Shown one piece after another: positions 1 to 43,500 of a stretch of DNA of 64,000 nucleotides. The notes beneath the pieces were generated by a model. That model did no database searches and was not told where the DNA came from. It worked only from the letters and a program-made list of their open reading frames with translations. Position 1 is the first letter of the stretch, and each line of letters starts with the position of its first letter. The position numbers were made by a program, and so were the translations under genes. The stretch is from Seriola aureovittata (taxonomy: Eukaryota; Chordata; Actinopteri; Carangiformes; Carangidae). Where the stretch lies: NCBI RefSeq assembly GCF_021018895.1, contig NC_079364.1, positions 15,058,385-15,122,384 of the forward strand, written 5' to 3'.

Positions 1-225
1 ATTAGTGCCTCTAGAACAGGAAAAATATAGGACATCATTCTGGGCCAGAAAAAGGAAAATGTCAATAAGAATTCTCCTTTAAAGTGATTTAACAATGTGA
101 ATTATACCACACAGCCCACAGTTACTGAGGGGGTTGGGGACCATCAGAGCAGAAAGCCGCTTTTCTTCATATGTGATGAATAATAGAAGTGCATGTTGGG
201 GCCTGTCTGGACTGCCGTCTCTCAC

Positions 226-32659
<32,434 letters not shown>

Positions 32660-32870
32660 TTTGAGACTGGTCCGGTGGTACCCTTATCCCCTCAACAGGG
32701 AGCATATTAAAGGAACTGGGAGAGGTGATTTCTCTCTGCCATCACGGATGCTACGGCACTGCGAAGCTCGAAAATCAATACCGATACTAAGCTAACCAGT
32801 TCTGCTGAGAAGTTAACGTCAACGGCAATTATACATCCGGTCGGACCCTTCACAATAAAACACCATCGCC
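32660..32870 (-). promoter_or_regulatory. dennd5a: CpG-rich 5' leader and probable promoter of dennd5a
   Basis: The stretch above the start codon is markedly richer in CG dinucleotides than the surrounding AT-rich sequence (for example gccggtcc, accggatg, cgccgc on either strand). No TATA box is evident. It fits a housekeeping-type promoter and 5' UTR. The transcription start cannot be set from sequence alone. Confidence 0.5.
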
Positions 32871-33559
32871 GCAAAGCTATAAAAAAAAAAAAAAGTATAA
32901 AACTGAAATGCAGTATAATGATGGCATGTGTTTATGAGAAGCAGGTTTGGCCAACATACTTGTACATAGATATACAATGTCGTACTTACATATACAGATA
33001 TATACATACATAAAGGCATGTACGTACATACGTATATGAGTGTGAGAATATAGGCCTATGTATGTGTCAGAATGTAACTGTGTATGTGCTTGGGTAAGTC
33101 TATATGTGTGAGCTTAGTATGCATCTGTGTGTATGTATGTGGCATGTATGTATGTATGTTGTATGGATGTGGTTGATCCGGAAGGCACCATACTTTAACC
33201 GGAAGTTACTACCATAGCAGGACGGTAAGGCGATGATGATGACTACTCTGCCTACAGGACCGCAGTAGGGACGGGGTCCTCCTAGTGGCACTGGCAGGTA
33301 GTGGTACCCCAGTGACGGACTGTGGTAGTCTTTCAATGGTTGAAAGGTTCACTGTCAACCACAACATCCTCCATGGACATAATGGTTTTGAAATAAAGAG
33401 GAACAAACATACACTTTTGACCAATCAGCTGTGGTGTTCTTCAAGAAGCACCACATCACTGTGTTTTTCAAACACACACACACACAAGAAAAGCAAGTTC
33501 CTCACTACAGTCAATGCAGTGAGGAATGTATATCCGTGAAACTAAACGACCATTAAACA

Positions 33560-33780
33560 AACACATGGCTCAACACAGAAGGGCCGAACTCCTCAGGCCG
33601 AGACTCGGCAGTTTACCTACACCTGAAGGATGAGGGACACTCATTCAAGGACAACAACGTATATTCTGGATAGGGAGGACAGGTGGTTTGAGTTTAATTC
33701 CTGTGAATCCCAACTAGTCAGTAAGAACCGAAGAAGCCTCTTGGAGGGTCTTTATGTACTGAAGCAAGTCCAGCTGCTCT
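33560..33780 (+). pseudogene. fragment of a Penelope-like retroelement coding region (frameshifted)
   Basis: Reads SAVYLHLKDEGHSFKDNNVY, then a one-base loss, then ILDREDRWFE in a shifted frame. Downstream is the tail gaagaagcctcttggagg and gcaagtccagctgctcttga. This resembles the endonuclease-side C terminus of Penelope-like elements in fish (H...H...ILDRE.R pattern). Too short and broken to be active. Class assignment is from memory of the motif. Confidence 0.55.
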
Positions 33781-35010
33781 TGACCAATCCTTGGAAATTG
33801 TGGTAGGTTTTTTAAACATAAATCCTCAGTTTTATTATTGCAAAAGTGAAATTGTGTTATACAACCAAAATTGCATACACAGAGGTTTAAACATCATTGA
33901 GAAAACATAAGTTTAGTGATATATAGGCAACTTAATCCATAAGAAATAAAATTCTGGGGAAAAAAATGGCTACTGGTTTTCACATTTTTAATCACAAACA
34001 TCTTAACTAATCGTCTTCCTCAAACTACCATCCACCTTGTTACCCTTATCTATAAACACCTCACAGTACATGTTGAAATCAGTGCGATATTGGCATATGA
34101 AGAAAGTTTACAGTGACTGACTTACCAAACTACACTGTATGTTTCTCTTCAAATTTGTATACAATGTTTGTATCAAAATGTGTAAATTGAGAAGATGAAA
34201 AATCTCTCAATTTTTGATATTCTCATATACAATTTTGTACCTTGTTAAGGTGGAGTTGAATTGTGGCCTAGACAAGAACTGTGGCCTAAGTACATTTTTC
34301 AGGGACTTGTAGTGGTCCTTTTTTCATCTTAGGGCAGTGCAAGGAAACCAAAAACCACACATCATCTTTTTCTCTCAGTAGTATATGAGATTCTCAGTGG
34401 ATTTCTAGATTAACTGTAATGAACTGTTGTTATTTCAAGTAGTGACTTTGTTTTATATTTGTAAACTTGATTTAATGTCACATGTCCCTTTTGATAGTTT
34501 TGGTTTTTTATCTTAATATAATGACTTTTTTAATAGTTCATTTTTAATAATTAATTTCTTGTTTTAAAATTGTGATATAAAGTGTGTAAATAAGATAGTG
34601 TTGTATAGTGTTGTAAATTGTGTTACACTGTACACTCCATGTTAGTCATAAAACATAATGTTACCAAGTTGTAGTTTCCCACTAAAGTGAAAAGAAGTAA
34701 AAGACAAACAAAAAGAAAAGTAATCCAATTCCTTTAAGAAAGAAATTGTGATGTGATGATTCAAATTTTCAATCCTGAATCCTTTTTCATCCTCCAGGGG
34801 GAGATACATATCCCTGTGCCAGACTTCATATTCACACTGTACAGCCAACATTATCATAGTATGCTGTTTCTGCAATTGGTTTACAATAAGGCTTATTATC
34901 CTCTTACAGAAAATGATGCATGCTTTTCAGCTGCAAAAAGTTCTAACATTTCTATGGTGCATAGCATTTGGTGACAATTTACACCCACAGCACTCTCACA
35001 AATGTTGTAG

Positions 35011-35041
<31 letters not shown>
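35011..35041. repeat. (GTT)10 microsatellite
   Basis: Uninterrupted TTG/GTT triplets of about 31 bases in the dennd5a-bola3 spacer. Confidence 0.95.
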
Positions 35042-35545
35042 CAATCACCTTGTGTGAACACACTACTCTAACCTGCTTAGATTTAGTTCCTTCCTATGAG
35101 ACTGGTGTGCTAACTGAAACACTTGTACTGAAAAAAGATAATGTTATGAGATTGCAAGTGCACTGTCAAATAATTAGCATACGTGTTACATGCAAGTGTG
35201 TCATTCTTTACTGAAAGCTTACATTTCCAGGAGGCTGCACAATTTGCTATGGGCCTCTGGAGTCTATCCTCCCGTAACATTTTTTGAATTGCTGCAGATT
35301 TTAGCCCATTCCTGTTCATCAAATGACACACACAACTCTCTCTCAGCAACACATTTAAGGGGCTGCAGGGCATTATTCCAACACACATTAATGCATGAAT
35401 AATGTGAAATGACAGTAAAAGTAAGGGGTTGAGTACTTTTATTTTTGATACTTGAATTACATTTTCCTGATACTTTTTCAGTGTGGTGTTAGGAAAGGAT
35501 CTGGATACTTCCCCCACCTCTGTTTATCTGAGACCAGTGAAGTAC

Positions 35546-35562
35546 CCGGATGTGTGACGTCA
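35546..35562 (+). promoter_or_regulatory. bola3: bola3 promoter: ETS-like site and perfect CRE
   Basis: CCGGATGT (ETS family-like) at 35546-35553 is followed at once by TGACGTCA at 35555-35562, a perfect palindromic CRE for CREB/ATF proteins. They lie 86-100 nt upstream of the bola3 ATG. No TATA box is visible. This ETS plus CRE layout is typical of constitutive and nuclear-encoded mitochondrial gene promoters. Confidence 0.6.
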
Positions 35563-35647
35563 TTTTACTGAGACGGAGCTGGGTGAGGACATGTATTGTT
35601 GGATAACCGGTGTGGATGTAAACGCACTGTGACTAAAGATCTCCACC

Positions 35648-37665
35648 ATGTTGGCTTGTAAACGCAGTTTGACCAGCACTATGACCTCTGCTCTCCGGGT
35701 CCTTCGCAGTAACCCAGTAAATGCAGTTAACAGTCATTACACCGCAACTCTTTGTGAGTCTCTGGAGCTACGTTAACCGCTAACCGCTCCTAGTCTTTGC
35801 CTCCTCAGGTCGCTGTTTGCAGCCAGGTGCAGAGACGTCTGTCCACTCAAACAGACGGAGAGGTCCGCATCGCACAGATCCTGAAGGAGAAGTTTCCGTC
35901 AGCCTCGTCGCTTAAAGTTGTGGATATATCAGGTAAACACAGATCTACCGGCTGCATGAAGTTTATTGTTAGAACGAAACACTGTTAAACTTTTAATAAC
36001 TAGGACACATTGGGATTAGGCATGCAAGTGACAACTATTTTCATTGTCGATTAGTCTGACTGTTTTCTAATTTGGCCTACTCGATTAATTGTTAAATTGG
36101 GGAGAAAGGGACATGAAAAAACTTCACGTTCCAGATGTTACAAACAGCATTTTCTTTACCATTTCTACATAAGAAAATACTTATGATGATTATTCAACCA
36201 TCAAATAAGTAATGATTATATTTTTTGTTCAACTATTCAATTTATCAGCTAATCTTGCAGCTCTATTTTGTATGCACAAGCCTGGCCAACATGTATAGTT
36301 ATTTCCATGAATCCCATAACATCCAGTTTCCCCTGTTTGTTTTTCCTTACGTACCTGATAAACTGACAGCATATTCCAGCTTGTTTGATGTTTATACTGA
36401 ATTAAAGAAAACCCAACCCCAGACTGCAAAATTAAGTCTGACATATTTGGTATCTATGGAAACTATGGACTCTAGAATTAAAAAATAAAATTTTGTAGAC
36501 TTGTTCGATGTTTGTCTGCACAGCATTAGTTTGTAAAGACCAGCCATACCTAAAGCAACATCAACAGTTCAGATAACATTTATTTCCAATTTTGATACAT
36601 CTGTTGATTATTTTCTAAAAAGCCTGTAGAAAATAGTGAAAATTGCCCATCACATTCCTAAAGCCAAAGTAGACATATTCAGTGTGCTTGTTTTGTGCAA
36701 CCAACAACCCACAACAAAACAGGATTCAATTTACTATCACAGAAGACTGAGAAAACAGGTGGATATTATCTTTAAAGAAAATGGAACCATTTGTTGTTTT
36801 TTACTTAAAAATACATACACAACAGTACATATATTTACATATGGTTTAATACATTTATGTACTGAACCTGGTATAAAGTTGTTGTTTTTTTGTTTTTATC
36901 TCAAAACAAAACCAAACTAAATGGGGAAGAAATTGGTGACTCATTTGTTCATCATTCACCCTGATGATGCTGATGTAAGCTTGAGAATGGCTTGGCTGAA
37001 GCTCAATTTGGGCGTCTGTACACTCCTGCCTCTCACATCAACAGTGTTTTATTAAACACAGTTCCATATTCTATAATTTCTTTGCTAAGGTGCATCATCT
37101 CCGTGTTTTATCATATTTATATTATAAATATACATATTATTATGCAGACCTGTTTTTATTATTTTATAGAAACCAGATGGCCACAACAGACTTGGAAAAT
37201 GACAGTGTTGTTTGTGTGATCCTGTGTTGTGTTTAGGTGGTTGTGGGGCCATGTATGAGATCCACATAGAGTCCAGTGAGTTCAAAGGAAAAAGGACGGT
37301 GCAACAACACCAGTTAGTCAATCAGGTAAATCATAATAACAAACAACCCAGTGTTTTCTCTGTGGCAATAAAAAATAAATATTAGTCCAAAGCTTCGTGG
37401 GTCATATTGTACAATTCTAGTTTTAGCGGCAGTTTTGGAAATGTGTTTGTCTTTGTTTTATTAAGTGTACTGAAACTTATACCTGCCCTTATTTGGTGTG
37501 GTCCATATCTGTCTGTCAACTATGCTCATAAGATTTTAAGATGATCCTGTAATAATAACTGAATGTTCTTCATTAGCTGTTGTGTTTTGTCCTCCACAGG
37601 CTCTCAAGGATGAGATTCAAGGAATGCACGGACTGCGAATATTCACTGAGATTCCCAAACATTAG
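35648..37665 (+). CDS. bola3: BolA family member 3, mitochondrial (4 exons, 115 aa)
   Basis: Exons: 35648-35716, 35809-35932, 37237-37325, 37600-37665; 348 nt in frame with TAG stop. BOLA3 works with GLRX5 and NFU1 in delivering 4Fe-4S clusters to mitochondrial enzymes such as lipoate synthase. Residues 1 to about 33 ([20 protein letters not shown] and after) are basic and hydroxylated, as expected of a mitochondrial presequence. The BolA fold follows: [73 protein letters not shown]. Candidate cluster ligands Cys67 (SGGCGAMYE) and His104 (MHGLRIF) are both present. Human protein is 107 aa. Start: ATG in good context (ccaccATG). Intron 2 (1.3 kb) contains repeats. Confidence 0.96.
36010..36260. 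repeat. interspersed TAATCGATTA-type repeat, partial copy 4 in bola3 intron 2
   Basis: Contains gtgacaactattttcattgt, cgattagtctgactgttttc and ctcgattaattgtt, then ends near ctaatcttgcagctct. Same family as the other copies listed. Confidence 0.65.
36585..36770. repeat. interspersed TAATCGATTA-type repeat, copy 5 in bola3 intron 2
   Basis: Well-preserved interior: gttgattattttctaaaaag, gaaaatagtgaaaattgccc, atcacattcctaaagccaaa, caaccaacaacccacaacaa, tttactatcacagaagactg. Confidence 0.75.
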
Positions 37666-38167
37666 AGCAAGTCCTCCCACTGTTCACCCACAGCTTTTCC
37701 CTTTGTTCACCCTAGCTATTATGAATGTACAGAGGATATTGTGTAGTAAACATTAACAGTGAGAATTGTGTAATGAATGTGAGATTACACTAAATAGTTA
37801 TTTTTTAGTGAGGTATCTTCTCCTCTGAGATAATCTGAGACAACCTGTGAAGGCTATGATACGCACAAAACGACTTGGTAAAATGCTAGTAATATGTCAA
37901 GTCATGTTGGTCCTCTCAGGGTTGAAATGATGCTGGTAATGAAAAGCAATCCAGGAAGTAATAAATATAACCAACTTGAATATTGGAGATTTGCTACAGA
38001 ACCTTGTTTAAAACAGTTTGTTGAGCTGTACTTTGTAATGTCACTCAAATTGTGATCACTGTGTACATGCTACAGTCCTATGTAAGGTCATATAAACTGA
38101 TTACAATCCACTGGATTGTACATGGACCATATATTTATGCTGCCTATGCACCAATAATTCAAGTTGC

Positions 38168-38173
38168 AATAAA
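38168..38173 (+). terminator. bola3: AATAAA polyadenylation signal, probable bola3 3' end
   Basis: AATAAA about 500 nt after the bola3 stop, followed by a short spacer and a T/C-rich stretch. An earlier aataaa-containing stretch near 37960 could give a shorter transcript. Confidence 0.4.
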
Positions 38174-38587
38174 AAGCAGCTGCTTTCCCCCACACAGTCT
38201 TACTTGATTGAATATGGAAGCTTTTGTCATTTAAAACGTTTTTTGACAAATGAGGTTTGCAGTGAAAATGGACATTGTAATACTGAAATCAGTTTCCACA
38301 TCTATGCTTGGATTCACTTTTTTAATAATTGCTATTGTGATTATTCAGTTGTATGGAGTATTTATAGTGAAAATATAAACGATGTTTATATTAAGCTGCT
38401 CTTTGAGAGCAAGGACAGAATTACAATCTTAAGAGAAAAAAAACAGATTGAAGACTTGCCTAGAGCCTCAGCAATAGTTATTTTTCCTACGTCCTCGTAA
38501 AGTGATAGTGTAAACAGTTGAGAAGTCTTAAACTTGTTGACCACAGAGGAAATCTCAGATGTGTTCCGATTATTAAATCTTGACTGA

Positions 38588-39159
38588 TATACAGTGAAGC
38601 CCAAAATTATTCAGACCCATTACATTTTATTGTTTTGCAGCACTATGCTAAAATAAAACAAAAATCCCCCTTTGCCTCATCGATCTACAGTCATAATAAA
38701 GTGAAAACAGAATTTTAGAAATTTTTGCAACAGTCATTAAAAAGGAAAAACTGAAATATCACATTGACCTAAGTATTCAGACCCTTTGCTATGACACTTG
38801 AAATTTAGCTCAGGTGCCTTGTGATTCTCTTGACCATCTTTGAGCTGTTTCTACATCTTGACTGGAGCCCACCTGTGGTCAATTCAGTTGATTGGACATG
38901 ATTTGGAAAGACACACACCTGTTTATAAAGGTCTCACAGCTGACTGAAATGCATACCAGAGCAAAAACCAGCCATGAAAAAACTGCCTGCAGAGCTCAGA
39001 GACAGGATAGTGTTGAGGCACAGATCTGGGGGAGATTACAAAAAATAAATAAATAAAGAATTCTGCATTGAAGGTTCTCAAGAGCACGGTGGCCTCCATA
39101 ATTCTTAAATGGAAGAAGATTGGAACAACCAGGACTCTACCTAGAGCTGGCCACCCTGG
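38588..39159 (+). pseudogene. Tc1-like transposon 5' fragment, left arm of an inverted pair
   Basis: Terminal-type sequence with attcagaccc, then a broken transposase N terminus: AELRDRIVLRHRSG from about 38990, an AAATAAATAAATAAAG insertion (39039-39058), then readable ALKVLKSTVASIILKWKKIG and TTRTLPRAGHPG, the Tc1 paired-type DNA-binding region. Stops and frameshifts make it dead. It abuts an opposite-facing fragment of the same family. Confidence 0.8.
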
Positions 39160-39640
39160 AAGTTTCTCCCATTTCCACATAGGTTTTTCTGGAGCTCAAC
39201 CAGAGTAACAGTCAGGTTCTTGGTTACATCTCTTACCAAAGCACTTCTCCCCTGATTGCTCAGTTTGGCCGAGCAGTCGTCTTTAGGAAGAGTCCTGGTT
39301 CCAAACTGATGGAGGCCACTGTGCTCTTGGGAACCTTCAATGCAGCCAAAATGTTTAATGTTCCTTCCACCTCATTGCTTGGTTTTTGCTCTGATATGTA
39401 TTATCAGCTGTGAGACCTTATATACACAGGTGTGTGCCTATCCTAATCATGTCCAGTCAATTGAATTGACCACAGGTGTGCTCCAATCAAGGTGTGGAAA
39501 CACCTGGGAGAGGATCAAGAGAAAGGGAGACAAGTGTCATAGAAAAGGGTCTGAATATGTAGGTAATATTTTTATAATTTTCCTTTTTAATAAATTTGCT
39601 GAAATTCATCATTATGGGGTATTGAGGGTACATTCATGAG
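39160..39640 (-). pseudogene. Tc1-like transposon 5' fragment, right arm of the inverted pair
   Basis: Read on the minus strand it repeats the left arm: attcagacccttttctatga, ccacctgtggtcaatt-type segment (cacacctgtggtcaattcaa), ggtctcacagctgataatac, gagcaaaaacc, then ALKVPKSTVAS and, out of frame, sequence like the Tc1 KLSNQGR...LVRDVTKN stretch. Disrupted, no intact transposase. Confidence 0.75.
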
Positions 39641-40218
39641 GGAAAAAAAATAAGGCTGCAATGTTACAAAATGTGAAAATATTGAAATTATATGAATAAT
39701 TCTGTTCTTAACTGTATTGGCCAGGCTGATAAATAACAGGAAATGTTAGTATATAAATAATGAAAAAAATATGAAAATAGTGACAGTGCAATTACCCAAA
39801 CCCCATAGTGGCCTATCTTCACAAAAATGGTTTTGTCCAACCAATTGTGCAAATACATAAATAGATATTTAAAAATGAATAAAATGTCTGAAATTATTAA
39901 AAGGAAAAACTGGAAATTCTTCCAGTTGAGAAGCTGGAACAATGAAATGTTATAATTTTTTTATTTATTTATTTTTTTATAGTTACGCATTATATTTAAT
40001 GTCCTCCTCATACTTTCTGTATGCAAAAATTGCAACCTCTAAACTAACTCGTAATTAAAGCAGTCAAATAAATGTATTTGAGTGAAAAAATATATGTATG
40101 TACTGTATATGTAGCCTATAGTATTTCCCTCTGTGGAGAAGTATAAAGAAAATACTCATCTATTGTACTTGTATTTACAAGCTGTAGTTCAGTGTTGATC
40201 AAGTTTGTGCACTCTTCG

Positions 40219-40233
40219 CCAGCAGATGGCGCC
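40219..40233 (+). promoter_or_regulatory. consensus CTCF core motif upstream of vat1l
   Basis: CCAGCAGATGGCGCC matches CCASYAGRKGGCRSY at all 15 positions, plus orientation, about 340 nt upstream of the vat1l start codon. Binding is inferred from the motif only. Confidence 0.55.
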
Positions 40234-40423
40234 ATTCACGCTTAAACCTGCTGCAACCAAAGACAATACACAGGGATGGATTATAATTCAGATTCAAACT
40301 TTAGTTGAATTAATCAATTATGTCTGTGTCATGAGAGAGAGAGAAAATCCAGCACTATTATTTCGCAAGATTGAGTAAAACAGCAGACGGTGAGACTGCA
40401 GGCTCCATTGTGGATCACCATCC

Positions 40424-40489
40424 TATCCATCCATCCATCCATCCATCCATCCATCCATCCATCCATCCATCCATCCATTCATCCATCCA
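40424..40489. repeat. (ATCC)n tetranucleotide microsatellite
   Basis: About 16 units with one ATTC interruption, 83 nt upstream of the vat1l start codon and so probably in its 5' UTR or proximal promoter. Confidence 0.95.
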
Positions 40490-40571
40490 GCGCCTGGTCT
40501 GTGCGCAGGCTGTTCACCACATCACTCTGAGCCCCGAGGAGGAGCGGAGAGGAGAGCAGCAGGTCTCCGAC

Positions 40572-43500
40572 ATGGCTAAAGAAGGAGCAGATATGACAGA
40601 GGAAACCGAGTACATGATCGACAAAACTGTGGGGAAAGAAGCGGAAAACGTGGAATCGTCTGGCAATGCCAAAGAAATGCGAGCGGTGATACTGGCAGGT
40701 TTTGGAGGTCTTAACAAACTCAGGGTGACCAGGAAGCCAATGCCCGAGCCTCAGAACGGTGAAGTGAAGATCCGCGTCAAAGCATGGTAAATATGACAAT
40801 ATCAGCAACACATTTCACATGTGTTTACGGATTGTGATGAGCTTCCTACCCACAGCATTTGTGACTAGTATGAACGATGATGAATAACAACCGGAGGAGG
40901 ATTTCGCAGTCATGAAGCCACAGGTCTTTTCTGGAAGCAAAACTGATGTCAGTCTAGGCAGAATTTAATTTTTTTCCAGCAGGTTCAGTCATTGTTTCAG
41001 TACAATTTCTGTTTTTTTTTTATTTTTATAACTGCTCTATTTGCAGGGTATTGATCAGCTCGTTTCATCCTAGACTACAGCTTGAGCCTTTGCCCAGTGT
41101 TGGCAATCCTACAGTTCAGGGAAATTAAAGTGTATTCCGTGTTATTTAATGGAGAATGCCCGTTTAATCTGGCCTTGTATTCACAGAGATATAGCCAGTG
41201 ACTCACTGCTGATAATCATGAAAGAGTAATAGTACTGGGCAATCCCTAGATCTCTCAACAACCTCTAAATATTTGTATTATTGATTAAATAGCTGCCAGT
41301 GGTCAGAGACGGGTCAGATGCATTGTTTCCACCCAGATATCGAATCAGGGTCTATTTATTCTTTGTTGCAGTGGCTTGAATTTCCTGGATCTGATGGTAC
41401 GTCAGGGGACTATTGATAATCCTCCAAAACCTCCTCTTGTCCCTGGGTTTGAGTGCTCTGGAATAGTGGAGTCTGTGGGTGAAAACACAAAGGGATTTGA
41501 GGTTAGTGAAATGACATGTTGTGCATGTTGTGATCTATGACTAAATGTTTCCAGATTCTAAACCAATGAATCTGCATCAGCAAAACCTAGAGTTTTAAAC
41601 ACATGCTCAGAGTGCAGTAATGAGAAATAAATTAGAGTTAATCCATAATTTACTGTACAAATAACTCCCTCCTTAGTGTGTGTCTAATGATTGTTTCACA
41701 TCAGTGTCTGCTAACACAACATGTTTCTTTCAGATAGGCGACAGAGTTATGGCTTTTGTGAATTACAATGCCTGGGCAGAGGTGGTTTGCACACCAGTGG
41801 ATTTTGTCTACAAGATGCCAGATGAAATGACTTTTGCTGAAGCTGCAGCGTTCTCCCTGAACTTTGTGGCTGCCTATATGATGCTCTTTGAGGTTGCCAA
41901 TTTGCGAGAGGGGATGTCAGTGTTGGTGCACTCAGCAGGAGGTGGTGTAGTAAGTCCATTTCTTATACGACTGTTGCACAGCCACAAAAGAAGTTCAGCT
42001 GTTTCATCTAACTGTCATTATAACTGGCGGCTACATGACTACAAATGGAATAAGTTGTCTGTTCCCTGTTATTGTGTAAGAGCTGTTGCTTCTGTTGTTG
42101 TTTCTGTTTAGAACGTCTTGAACATCCTTTAGAGTTATTAAAATTTTGAAATGACTGAAAGAAAGATATAGTGAGTTATAACCAAAGCTAAACAATTAAT
42201 CAATAGTATTACACAAACATGACCGATTAATACAACATGTTATCCCTATATCAATATATCTACTTTTTAATGAATGTGTGTTTATTATGTGACAGTGGAT
42301 TCTGTTGTATTTTTTGCAGTATATTTAGAGTTAACCTCTGGGCTCTCTGGCTCTGATAAATTGTTGCAACTGTGTGTTTATTTCCAGGGTCAAGCTGTGG
42401 CTCAGCTGTGCTCCACTGTTCCCAATGTCACCGTGTTTGGGATCGCCTCATGTTTCAAACACGCAGCCATCAGGGACTCTGTGACTCACCTATTTGACAG
42501 AAATATTGATTATATACAAGAAGTCAAAAAGTAAGCATGGAAAGTTTGTCTGGATCATGGTTGATTTGAGGCTGAAGAGTCTTTGTTTACTTCCTCGTGG
42601 TGTCTTCTGGAAACATTCATTTGTTTAGGGTTAAAATAATATTGAATTAGAAGGCATCACCAGGCTGTTGCATGTTATAAACATGAACACATGTGATAAC
42701 GTGGACCTCACAGAGCATAGAGGACTGTGCGAGGGTGCAGATGTTACCTGTTACCTTATTTGGTCTTGTGTGGCCATGGTCCCCATGGCAACTCGCAGCT
42801 CATCTCAGAGAGCAGCAACATTGTGTAGGGCGGAGGTCTGCACTGGCAGTGTGGAACAACTGCGCCAATTAGGGCTGAGCATTGATACCCTACACATTTC
42901 ATTCACAATGCGACGTACTTACACACCAGTTTACACTACAAAACACCCGCCACAGGTTTACTGCAACTCTGCTATAAAGTCTTTATCTTTTTCTAAAGAT
43001 GTTGCAGAGCTTTGATTACTCCATCACCACACCGCCCCCTCCACTTTACAGAGCTTTAGCAGTCATTTTTGTCTATACTGTTGAATCATTTAACCAGGAC
43101 AGATGCACCAGCCACTCTACATATGAATTGCGCTGTAACACTGGATTCATCTGATTATAATACAGAGGGATTCAAATATTGTTTCATTAGCACTGATTGT
43201 TTCATGCTTTCTACTTACATATCAACAGTGGTAGTGGATTAATGTGCCTTTCATCTCTCTGGCCCACACATTCTTCTCAGGATCAAGAGCAAAGTACAAT
43301 TAAATTAATCTTTTTACAAAAGGCAAAAACCATGGGAATCACAAGACCACCAAGCAGTTTAGCCAAGCCGGTGTCCAGGGCCACAAGGCAGACAAGTAAG
43401 GAATTAAGGTGCCCTTGATAATAACATGCCTTTCATTCTTTCATATACATACATTTAATGAGTCTCATTATGCCAAACATTTTTTGTCTGATTGATTCTG

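Larger units (their letters stand above)
32871..35520. other. dennd5a-bola3 spacer
   Basis: Divergent genes are separated by about 3 kb. The spacer contains a run of TATG/TACG tetranucleotide-like sequence (about 32990-33165), a retroelement fragment (33560-33780), a (GTT)n microsatellite (35011-35041) and AT-rich sequence with no recognisable gene. Confidence 0.6.

Noticed and set aside
1..225. RUN2-encoding exon of dennd5a at the left edge
   Set aside because: After the exon 19 donor no conserved RUN2 residues are readable; this is intron 19.
33276..33296. CCTCCTAGTGGCA as a minus-strand CTCF motif
   Set aside because: The GGC of the core is missing on the minus strand; at least two mismatches.
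40371..40571. Possible N-terminal extension of vat1l encoding an Ile-His-Pro-Ser repeat
   Set aside because: The frame is open upstream of MAKEGAD, but it contains no ATG (the apparent start is TTG). Human VAT1L starts at the equivalent MAKEG.
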